DNA from: an uncultured Prevotella sp.
GTDB taxonomy: Bacteria > Bacteroidota > Bacteroidia > Bacteroidales > Bacteroidaceae
Reading direction: 5' to 3'
Length of the DNA: 12,785 bases
NCBI GenBank assembly: GCA_905211345.1
Contig: CAJMAO010000043.1
Span: forward strand, 1 to 12,785
A program made the position numbers and the translations under genes. This document shows positions 5,019-12,785 of the stretch, piece after piece. The notes beneath the pieces were generated by a model. That model had not been told where the DNA came from. It did no database searches and was given only the letters and a program-made list of their open reading frames with translations. How positions within the stretch are numbered: position 1 is the first letter of the stretch; the number at the start of each line of letters is the position of its first letter.

Positions 5019-8000
5019 TTGCGAATAAAAAGTAACATATACGGACTTCTGTTGGTGTTGCTTGCCGTAAGCGCGGCAAGCTACGCATTGTCCGTGCCTT
5101 ACCGGCAGGATGACAGGACGCGCCAGCGCGCCCGCCAGACGGCGGCCGGCGACTCGACTGCACGCCGGGACACGGCCGCAAGGCGCGTGACGGCGCAGCC
5201 AATGGTGATGATAGAGGAGGACACCATACCTGACTCGCTGCTGCATCCGCGCTGGAAGATACAGCGCATAACGCCCGTGACACAAGACGACCTAGACTCT
5301 TACGCCGCCGACCTGTCGTTCCCTGACAACATAAAGCAGGAAGTTGTGTACAATGACTCGCTCGACCGTTACGTGATAGGCTCGAAGATGGGCGACGGCT
5401 ACTTGTCGACACCTATTGTTATGACGCCAGACGAGTATCGAAAATGGAGCGAGAAACGCGAGTTTGACCGTTTTTTCCGCGAGAAGAACGACACAATGAT
5501 AAAGGAGGGGGGCAAGGATAAGTTCTCGTTCGCCGACATGCACTTCGACCTCGGGCCAGCCGAGAAGATATTCGGGCCTGGCGGCGTGCGCATAAAAACC
5601 CAAGGTACGGCCGAGCTACGCTTCGGAGCCACGCTGAAAAACATCGACAACCCGTCGCTACCGATACGCAACCGCAAGACGACGACGATGGACTTTGACG
5701 AGAAAATCAACCTTAGCGTCAACGGAAAGGTGGGCGACAAGGTGAACATGAACCTCAACTACAACACCGACGCGACGTTCGACTTCGACTCGCAGAACCT
5801 GAAACTCAAATACGAGGGCAAGGAAGACGAGATAATCAAGCTCGTTGAGGGCGGCAACGTGTCGTTTCCCAGCAATTCGTCGCTGGTCAACGGGGCTTCG
5901 TCCTTGTTCGGTATACGCACCGACCTTCAGTTTGGCAAGTTGTCGCTGCAGGCCGTAGTGTCGCAGAAAAAGTCGTCATCAAAGAGCGTATCGTCGAAAG
6001 GCGGCACCCAGCTTACGCCGTTCGAGTTCGATGTTACAGACTATGAGGAGAACCGCCACTTTTTCCTGTCGCGCTATTTCCGCGACAAATATGACGAAGC
6101 AATGTCGCGGTTGCCTAACATTACGACGGGAGTGACCATAAACAGGGTGGAGATATGGGTCACCAACAAAACCGGAACAACCACCAACTCGCGCGACATC
6201 GTGGCGTTGACCGACCTTGGCGAAAACTCTGTGGTAAGCAACCCGATGTGGGGAGTGACAGGACAGCCTGTTCCGTCGAACACAGCCAACAGCGAGTATA
6301 GCACAATGGTGAACAGCTACGCGGCGGCGCGTGACATCAACCAGACAAGTTCCGTGCTCGATGCCGTGCCCGGATTCGTTGGCGGAGCCGACTACGAGAA
6401 ACTCGAAAGCGCGCGCCTGCTCAACAGTTCGGAATACACCGTGAATTCCGCCTTGGGTTACGTGTCCCTGAAAACGTCGTTGCAGACCGACCAAGTGCTG
6501 GCCGTAGCTTACGAATACACTTACGGCGGGGTTACTTATCAGGTGGGCGAGTTTGCCTCGGACATACAGGATGTCAACCAAGCCTTGTTCGTCAAGTCGC
6601 TCAAGAATACCAGCAACAACCCTCAGCAAGGCAACTGGGACCTGATGATGAAGAACGTGTATTACCTTGCTTCGTCGATAGAGAAAGACAGGTTCCGCCT
6701 CGACGTGAAGTACCAGAGCGACACAACAGGCGTATACCTTTCTTATATACCGGAGCAGCAGGTTAAAGACCAGCCTATAATCCGCCTCATAGGGGCCGAC
6801 CGTTTGGACAATAACAACAAGGCAAACAGCAACGGCTATTTCGACTATGTTGACGGTTATACGGTAAGTAACGGCCGTGTGTTCTTTCCGAAGGTTGAAC
6901 CGTTCGGCCAATATATGTACACCGCGCTGACAAACCGCGGCATAGCGGCCGCCGTAGCTGAACGTTACAGCTATACGGAGTTGTACGACTCGACCAAGAC
7001 GGTGGCGAAGCAGATAGCCGAAAAGAACAAATACCAGATAAGCGGACAGTTCCGAGGTACGTTGGCTAATGTCATTTCACTCGGCGCATACAATGTTCCG
7101 CAAGGCTCTGTAGTCGTTACGGCAGGCGGAGTGACGCTGACGGAAGGTTCGGACTACACTGTTGACTATTCGGCCGGCGAGGTTACGATACTTAACCAAA
7201 GTATCATCGACGCGGGAACTACCGTCAACGTGTCGCTTGAAAGTAACACCGATTACGCTCAGGAGCGCAAGACTTTTTTCGGATTGAACTGGCAGTACGA
7301 CTTTTCTAAGAACTTCCAGTTGAGCGGAACGATACAACACTTGTCTGAACAGGCGCTGACATCGAAAGTAACAATGGGTTCGGAACCGCTTAACAACACC
7401 CTTTGGGGCTTGAACATAAACTGGAAACACGAGAGCCAGTGGCTCACCAACATGCTTGACAAGCTGCCATTCCTGCACTGTACGCAGCCTTCGCAGATTT
7501 CGTTTACCGGCGAGTTCGCCCAGCTTATAGCCGGACAGGCCAAGGGTGTGCAGGACAACGCGTCGTACATTGACGACTTCGAGAACACTGAAAACTCTAT
7601 CGACGTGTCCACACCTACTTCATGGGTGCTGTCAAGCGTGCCTTCCATGTTCCCCGAACAGAGCGACAAGACTACTTTGCGGAGCGGTTATAACCGCGCG
7701 CTGCTGGCATGGTACAACATTGACCCGCTGTTTACACGCCGTAGTTCGTCGCTTACGCCGTCTCACATAAAGAGCGATGTCGACCAATTAAGTAATTATT
7801 ATGTACGTGAAGTGTATGTTAGGGAATTGTTCCCTAACCGCAACGACAATACCTACAGCGGTGCGTCGTCGACTATTCCTATCCTTAACCTTGCTTATTA
7901 TCCTGACGAGCGCGGCCCGTACAACTTCAATCCTAACCTTAATTATGACGGAACGCTGCAAAATCCGGAACAACATTGGGGCGGAATGATGAGAAGGCTC

Positions 8001-11000
8001 GACACGAGCGACTTTGAGACGGCCAACATCGAATATATCGAGTTTTGGCTGCTTGACCCGTTCATCTATTCAAATGAGCAGCCTGACGCCAACCAGTACG
8101 GTGGCGACTTGTATATAAACCTTGGCGAAGTGAGCGAAGACATACTTCGCGACGGCCGCAAGTTTTACGAGAGCGGCATGCCTGTAGACGGCTCGCAGAG
8201 CTTCACCACCACCCAATGGGGTAAGATACCGACGCAACCTACGGTGACATACGCCTTTGCCACGACCGAAGGTTCACGTGAGTTGCAGGACGTAGGATAC
8301 AATGGCTTGACCGATGCGGAGGAACGTGAGTTCGCCCCTTACCAAGAGTTTCTTGCCTCGATACAAGGAAAGGTGTCGCCGGCGCAGCTCGATTCGATAA
8401 TGAACGACCCTGCCAATGATAATTACCACTACTTCCGCGGTTCTGATTTCGACCGTATCGAGGCTCCAATCTTATACCGTTATAAGCGCATAAACAATCC
8501 GCAGGGAAACTCGCCGGACAGCAACAACCGCACGGAAAGTTATGATACGTCTTACAAAACCACGCCCGACGTTGAGGATATAAACCAAGATTACACCCTC
8601 AACGAGTACGAAAACTACTATCAGTACCGCATAAGTATGCGCCCTGAAGATTTTGTCGTGGGACAGAATTACATCGTTGACAAGCGTGAGACTTCCCCGT
8701 CGCTGCGCAACGGACAGCGAGGCCATGCCACATGGTACCAGTTCCGCATACCGCTTGACGATTATGAAGACCGTGTCGGTTCTATCAGCGACTTCACTTC
8801 GATACGTTTCATGCGCATGTTCCTTACTTCTTTTAAGAAACCTATCGTGCTGCGATTCGCCAATTTAGACCTTGTGCGCGGTGAATGGCGTGTGTATGAG
8901 CAGCCGTTGAGCAATACTTCAAGCGAAAGCGGAAGCATGTCAGTGAGCGCGGTGAACATTGAGGAAAACAACGAAAAGACTCCGGTGAACTACATTCTGC
9001 CTCCGGGCATTAGCCGCGGACAAGACCCTACGCAGCCGCAGTTGTCAGAAGAGAACGAACAGGCGTTGAGTTTCGTTGTCAACAACTTCTCTACGGGCGA
9101 GTCGAAGGCAGTATATAAGAACCTTACCCTTGACATCCGTCAGTATAAGCGGTTGCAGATGTTCATCCATGCGAATGCCTTTGAGCAGAATACGACTAAC
9201 CTTGCCGACAATCAGTTGGCGTTGTTCATCCGCCTTGGCAGTGACTACAGGAACAATTATTACGAGTATGAGATACCTCTGTCGCTTACGCTTCCCGGCA
9301 TTTACAGCCGTTATTCGGTCGAGGACGCGCGTGCCGTATGGCCTGAAGAAAACATGCTCGACGTGCCTCTCAGCGTATTCACCGATATAAAGAAGGCGCG
9401 CAACGTAGCCAAGTCGCAAGGTTTGGCCTCGTTCAGCCAGGTATACAGCGCTTATGATGAAGACAAACCTAATAATAAGATAAGCATAGTAGGTAATCCG
9501 ACGCTTGGCGAGGTGAAGACGATGATGATAGGCGTGCGCAACCTTTCGGGCGAAATCAAGTCCGGCGAGGTGTGGGTCAACGAGTTGAGGCTTCGTGAGT
9601 ATAACAATAAAGGAGGCTGGGCGGCGCAAGGCGCGCTTAACGTACAGTTGTCAGACATCGGCTCGCTTAACGCTTCGGGAAAGATTGTTACCGACGGTTT
9701 CGGCGGCATCGAGGACGGAGTGGCCGAGCGCGCGCAGGACAATTACAAGACTTACAGCTTCACGGCCAATATTGAGCTGGGCCGGTTCTTCCCCGACAAG
9801 GCCAAGGTTACGGCTCCACTGTATTACTCGATAACGCAGGAGGAGACACGGCCTAAGTACAACCCGCTTGACACCGACTTGCTTCTTGACGAGTCGCTCG
9901 ACGCAATCGGCGACAAGCACGAGCGTGATTCGGTGGAGCGCATAGCCGTGACAAAGACCAAGAATACCAACTTCTCGCTTTCCAATGTGCGCTTCGGCAT
10001 ACAGACGAAACGCCACCCGATGCCATACGACCCGGCCAACTTTACGTTCAGCTACAGCCACAGCCATCGTTACACAAGCGGCGAGACGACCGTCTACGAG
10101 AAGGAAGACAACTGGCGCGGAGCCTTGAACTACAGTTACACGCCGGTTTACAAGCCGTTTGAACCGTTCCGTAAACTCATAAAGAGCAAGAGCAAATGGT
10201 ATGACATCCTGAAGCGTTTCGGACTTAACTGGTTGCCGCAGAACATCACGTTCGACACGGAGATGATACGCAATTACTACGAATTGCAGGAGCGTGACAT
10301 GGAAAGCACCGAGGGCAACATGCTCCCGCTGACGTTCAGCGAGCAGTTCCTGTGGAACAGGGAGTTCTCAATACGTTGGGACTTGACGAAGAACCTGCAC
10401 ATGAATTTCAACAGCGCAACCCACGCCGAGATAGAAGAACCTTACACGCCGGTGAACAAGGACCTTTACCCCGACCAGTATTCGGCGTGGAAAGACTCCG
10501 TGTGGACGAGCATAAAGCATTTCGGACGGCCGCTTGATTACAACCAGACGTTCAACGCTTCTTACCAGCTGCCGCTCAACCTCATACCTATATTCGACTG
10601 GGTGAACGCTGACGCCACTTACAACGCCACTTACAACTGGACTCGCGGAACGGAACTTGAGGACGGAACGTCGCTCGGCAACTCTATAACAATGAACCGG
10701 TCGTATAACATCAACGGCACGTTCAACCTTGAGCGGCTTTATAATCATATACCGTTCTTGAAGAAAGCCAACGACCGTTTCAACCGCACGGTGCGTCCGA
10801 GGCGTACCGCAAACTCGCGTACTGTCAACCAGCGGGCCATACGCAACGCCGCCGCAAAAGGCAAAGGCGGGAAAGACGACGACAAGGAAAGCAAGGCACT
10901 GCCAAAGAACAAGCGCAGTTTCGAGAAAGAGATTGTGCTCTTGCCCGACACGTCTATCGTCATATCCCACGGCAAGAACAGCCGCCGCATCACCGTAGGC

Positions 11001-12617
11001 GCCAAGACCAAGGACGGCAAGGCTTTCCGCCTGAAGTACAAGAGGCTTGATAACAACCGCATACGCATAACCTCCAAGGTAGATACGGCCACCACGGTGA
11101 AGCTTACCGTGACGCCGCGTCCGCCTCTTGATGAGACCAAGTGGTATAAGGCCGCCCAGTGCATAGCCCGCGGACTGATGCTCGTTCGCAACGTCAGCTT
11201 CTCTTACCGCAACCAGTACAGCATGTACCTGCCCGGCTTCATGCCTGAGGTTGGCGACATGTTCGGCCAGCGCAGCGGCGACATCATGTCGCCGGGGCTT
11301 GGCTTCGCTTTCGGTTTCGAGGACGATAATTACATCAACAAGGCGGCCGACCGCGGCTGGTTGCTTATGGCCGACAGCATCGCCACCCCGGCCACTACGA
11401 GCCTTACGGAAGACTTCCAGCTGCGCATGACGCTCGAGCCGGTGAAGAATCTTAAGATAGACCTCAACGCCAGCCGCACCGAGACCAAGTCGAAGAGCAT
11501 ACAATACATGTACACGGGTATGCCTACCACTCAGAGCGGCACGCTCACCATGACCACCATAAGCCTAGGCAGCGCGTTCGAGAGCATGGGCGATGCCACT
11601 ACCGGCTACCATTCGCCTACGTTTGAAAAGTTCTGCCGCTCGCTCGACGGTTTCCGCGACCGTGTCGAAGCGCAGTATGCCAACGCAACGTATCCGGCCG
11701 GGACGGCCTTGGCCGGCCAGAAGTTCGACCCCGCCAACGGGTCCGTAAGCAAGTACAGCGCCGACGTGATGGTGCCGGCGTTCCTCTCGGCCTACACATC
11801 CATGGGCGGAAATTCGCTCTCTATCTTCCCCACGCTGGCGCGTCTGCTGCCGAACTGGACGGTGCGTTACAGCGGCCTTGTGCAGTTGCCGTGGTTCCGC
11901 GACGTGTTCAAGAGCTTCAACATCAACCACGCTTACAAGAGCATCTACGCCGTAGGGTCATACAACTCTTACAGTTCTTACATGGAATACATGAACGGCC
12001 TCGGCTTCATCAACGACGCCACTACGGGCAGCCCAGTGCCAAGCAGCATGTACAACGTAAGCACCGTGAGCATCAACGAGGCTTTCTCGCCGCTCTTGGG
12101 CATAGACATGACGTTCAAGAACAATCTTACATGCAAGGTGGAATACCGCAAGACGCGCGTGCTCAGCCTGAGTATGACGAGTATCCAAATCAACGAAGCC
12201 ACCAGCAACGACTGGGTTGTGGGCATGGGTTATAAGATAAACAACTTCAAGCTGTTCGGCGGACGCCGCCGCAGGCGGGTGCGTTCGTCCAACCGGGACA
12301 ACGACAACAGCACGAACACCTCGCGCTCCTCGTCGTCGCGTTCGTCGGGATTTAACACCGACCTCAACCTCCGTCTCGACCTGTCTTACAGGAAGCAGGC
12401 GTCAATCTGCCGCGACATTGCCTCGATGACCAGTTCGGCCAGCAGCGGCAATACGGCTTTCAAACTGTCGTTCTCGGCTGATTATACAATGTCGCGCTTG
12501 CTTACACTGAGCTTCTATTATGACCGCCAGACCAACACGCCGCTGCTTTCGTCGAGCAGTTACCCGACGACTACGCAGGACTTCGGACTCAGCCTGAAGT
12601 TCTCGCTCACGCGGTAA
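5019..12617 (+). CDS. sprA: SprA (Sov), type IX secretion outer-membrane translocon
   Basis: SprA is the outer-membrane pore of the type IX secretion system; in Flavobacterium it is a single-chain barrel of 36 strands working with PorV and a plug protein. At about 2532 residues the length fits the family (about 2400-2500). From TTG 5019: signal peptide RIKSNIYGLLLVLLAVSAASYA; RKTTTMDFDEKI near 219; YYPDERGPYNFNP at 960; EYIEFWLLDPF at 1005; NLGEVSEDILRDGRKFYE from about 1034; DVGYNGLTD at 1091; GEVWVNELRLREY at 1516; YRNQYSMYLPGFMPEVGD at 2063; C-terminus DFGLSLKFSLTR. A basic insertion with a small beta domain lies at about 1925-2040, and an Arg/Ser-rich loop at 2416-2444. The frame also runs from ATG 4953 and GTG 4926 (2554 and 2563 aa), but that extra sequence is encoded by the inverted repeat, so TTG 5019 is preferred. 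No frameshift is seen. It follows ruvA and ends before the 12736 hairpin. Confidence 0.97.
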   Translation: MRIKSNIYGLLLVLLAVSAASYALSVPYRQDDRTRQRARQTAAGDSTARRDTAARRVTAQPMVMIEEDTIPDSLLHPRWKIQRITPVTQDDLDSYAADLSFPDNIKQEVVYNDSLDRYVIGSKMGDGYLSTPIVMTPDEYRKWSEKREFDRFFREKNDTMIKEGGKDKFSFADMHFDLGPAEKIFGPGGVRIKTQGTAELRFGATLKNIDNPSLPIRNRKTTTMDFDEKINLSVNGKVGDKVNMNLNYNTDATFDFDSQNLKLKYEGKEDEIIKLVEGGNVSFPSNSSLVNGASSLFGIRTDLQFGKLSLQAVVSQKKSSSKSVSSKGGTQLTPFEFDVTDYEENRHFFLSRYFRDKYDEAMSRLPNITTGVTINRVEIWVTNKTGTTTNSRDIVALTDLGENSVVSNPMWGVTGQPVPSNTANSEYSTMVNSYAAARDINQTSSVLDAVPGFVGGADYEKLESARLLNSSEYTVNSALGYVSLKTSLQTDQVLAVAYEYTYGGVTYQVGEFASDIQDVNQALFVKSLKNTSNNPQQGNWDLMMKNVYYLASSIEKDRFRLDVKYQSDTTGVYLSYIPEQQVKDQPIIRLIGADRLDNNNKANSNGYFDYVDGYTVSNGRVFFPKVEPFGQYMYTALTNRGIAAAVAERYSYTELYDSTKTVAKQIAEKNKYQISGQFRGTLANVISLGAYNVPQGSVVVTAGGVTLTEGSDYTVDYSAGEVTILNQSIIDAGTTVNVSLESNTDYAQERKTFFGLNWQYDFSKNFQLSGTIQHLSEQALTSKVTMGSEPLNNTLWGLNINWKHESQWLTNMLDKLPFLHCTQPSQISFTGEFAQLIAGQAKGVQDNASYIDDFENTENSIDVSTPTSWVLSSVPSMFPEQSDKTTLRSGYNRALLAWYNIDPLFTRRSSSLTPSHIKSDVDQLSNYYVREVYVRELFPNRNDNTYSGASSTIPILNLAYYPDERGPYNFNPNLNYDGTLQNPEQHWGGMMRRLDTSDFETANIEYIEFWLLDPFIYSNEQPDANQYGGDLYINLGEVSEDILRDGRKFYESGMPVDGSQSFTTTQWGKIPTQPTVTYAFATTEGSRELQDVGYNGLTDAEEREFAPYQEFLASIQGKVSPAQLDSIMNDPANDNYHYFRGSDFDRIEAPILYRYKRINNPQGNSPDSNNRTESYDTSYKTTPDVEDINQDYTLNEYENYYQYRISMRPEDFVVGQNYIVDKRETSPSLRNGQRGHATWYQFRIPLDDYEDRVGSISDFTSIRFMRMFLTSFKKPIVLRFANLDLVRGEWRVYEQPLSNTSSESGSMSVSAVNIEENNEKTPVNYILPPGISRGQDPTQPQLSEENEQALSFVVNNFSTGESKAVYKNLTLDIRQYKRLQMFIHANAFEQNTTNLADNQLALFIRLGSDYRNNYYEYEIPLSLTLPGIYSRYSVEDARAVWPEENMLDVPLSVFTDIKKARNVAKSQGLASFSQVYSAYDEDKPNNKISIVGNPTLGEVKTMMIGVRNLSGEIKSGEVWVNELRLREYNNKGGWAAQGALNVQLSDIGSLNASGKIVTDGFGGIEDGVAERAQDNYKTYSFTANIELGRFFPDKAKVTAPLYYSITQEETRPKYNPLDTDLLLDESLDAIGDKHERDSVERIAVTKTKNTNFSLSNVRFGIQTKRHPMPYDPANFTFSYSHSHRYTSGETTVYEKEDNWRGALNYSYTPVYKPFEPFRKLIKSKSKWYDILKRFGLNWLPQNITFDTEMIRNYYELQERDMESTEGNMLPLTFSEQFLWNREFSIRWDLTKNLHMNFNSATHAEIEEPYTPVNKDLYPDQYSAWKDSVWTSIKHFGRPLDYNQTFNASYQLPLNLIPIFDWVNADATYNATYNWTRGTELEDGTSLGNSITMNRSYNINGTFNLERLYNHIPFLKKANDRFNRTVRPRRTANSRTVNQRAIRNAAAKGKGGKDDDKESKALPKNKRSFEKEIVLLPDTSIVISHGKNSRRITVGAKTKDGKAFRLKYKRLDNNRIRITSKVDTATTVKLTVTPRPPLDETKWYKAAQCIARGLMLVRNVSFSYRNQYSMYLPGFMPEVGDMFGQRSGDIMSPGLGFAFGFEDDNYINKAADRGWLLMADSIATPATTSLTEDFQLRMTLEPVKNLKIDLNASRTETKSKSIQYMYTGMPTTQSGTLTMTTISLGSAFESMGDATTGYHSPTFEKFCRSLDGFRDRVEAQYANATYPAGTALAGQKFDPANGSVSKYSADVMVPAFLSAYTSMGGNSLSIFPTLARLLPNWTVRYSGLVQLPWFRDVFKSFNINHAYKSIYAVGSYNSYSSYMEYMNGLGFINDATTGSPVPSSMYNVSTVSINEAFSPLLGIDMTFKNNLTCKVEYRKTRVLSLSMTSIQINEATSNDWVVGMGYKINNFKLFGGRRRRRVRSSNRDNDNSTNTSRSSSSRSSGFNTDLNLRLDLSYRKQASICRDIASMTSSASSGNTAFKLSFSADYTMSRLLTLSFYYDRQTNTPLLSSSSYPTTTQDFGLSLKFSLTR

Positions 12618-12715
12618 AGGCGTAAATCCGTAGCCCATATTGCAGGTATTCCTCATCTGTCGGCATTGCTGTTTTGCCTTGTTTATTGCCGTATGATGTG
12701 GCTTTTGTAACTGCT

Positions 12716-12770
12716 TGATAATCAGTACCCTTATAAAAGGCCGTCTTTTGCCTTGCGAAAGGTGGCCTTT
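12716..12770 (+). repeat. copy B of the TGATAATCA-plus-hairpin repeat
   Basis: TGATAATCA (12716-12724), a 10-nt spacer and a hairpin match copy A (4147-4201) at 46 of 55 positions. The spacer differs most; the hairpin differs at two stem and two loop positions. The 98 nt between the sprA stop and this copy hold no gene or promoter that I can see. Confidence 0.7.
12736..12770 (+). terminator. hairpin terminator of sprA
   Basis: Arms 12736-12748 and 12758-12770 pair over 13 bp around a 9-nt loop. Compared with the hairpin at 4166-4202, one arm changed C to T and the other C to T, leaving a U-G and a G-U pair in the + strand RNA. The helix therefore survives if read on the + strand, whereas the minus-strand RNA would carry two A-C mismatches. 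This fits a terminator for sprA, 118 nt after its stop. Confidence 0.8.
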
Positions 12771-12785
12771 CATCGTGCAAAAGAC

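Noticed and set aside
10368..11504. Long minus-strand open frame (378 codons) inside sprA
   Set aside because: It is antisense to conserved SprA sequence and has a composition (Val, Arg, His, Tyr-rich) typical of the complement of GC-rich coding DNA; no family signature.
12261..12290. Interrupted GC-rich hairpin in the sprA Arg-rich loop (GGACG...CGTCC with CCGCC/GGCGG inside)
   Set aside because: It is explained by consecutive Arg codons in the coding frame; there is no sign of a regulatory role.

Overview
The window reads as chromosome of a Bacteroidota bacterium, most likely of the order Bacteroidales. The evidence is a full-length SprA (the outer-membrane translocon of the type IX secretion system), a lipoprotein with an acidic Bacteroidota-type surface export signal, start codons without Shine-Dalgarno sequences, and a promoter of the -33 TTTG / -7 TAnnTTTG type. 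All four well-supported genes lie on the + strand; coding DNA is moderately GC-rich and the spacers are AT-rich. No tRNA, rRNA, CRISPR array, transposase or integrase was seen.

Layout. Positions 1-839 hold no confident gene. The left edge may carry the first codons of a minus-strand gene (1-37). Next come a run of nine G (340-348), a -7-like box (368-375), a short transcript candidate and a perfect 16-bp hairpin terminator (509-545). A good promoter (687-715) then leads, through a leader of about 120 nt, into a two-gene unit: a 585-aa surface lipoprotein (840-2597) and, 21 nt later, a 469-aa outer-membrane beta-barrel protein of the DUF5723 type (2619-4028). That unit ends at a strong hairpin terminator (4166-4202). 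The second unit is ruvA (4306-4911) followed by the giant sprA (about 5019-12617), ending at a related hairpin (12736-12770).

How the genes fit together. RuvA is a housekeeping Holliday-junction protein whose position just upstream of sprA is a recurrent Bacteroidota arrangement. SprA exports proteins across the outer membrane. The lipoprotein and barrel pair upstream looks like an envelope module; a link to SprA is possible from proximity and barrel type but is not shown by the sequence.

The most interesting points are not in the ORFs themselves. A 74-nt inverted-repeat element sits between ruvA and sprA and supplies false or substitute start codons for sprA. A two-part repeat (TGATAATCA, ten bases, then a hairpin) closes both transcription units, and its stem changes are compatible with RNA pairing on the + strand only. 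A possible small RNA or micro-ORF unit lies at 376-545.
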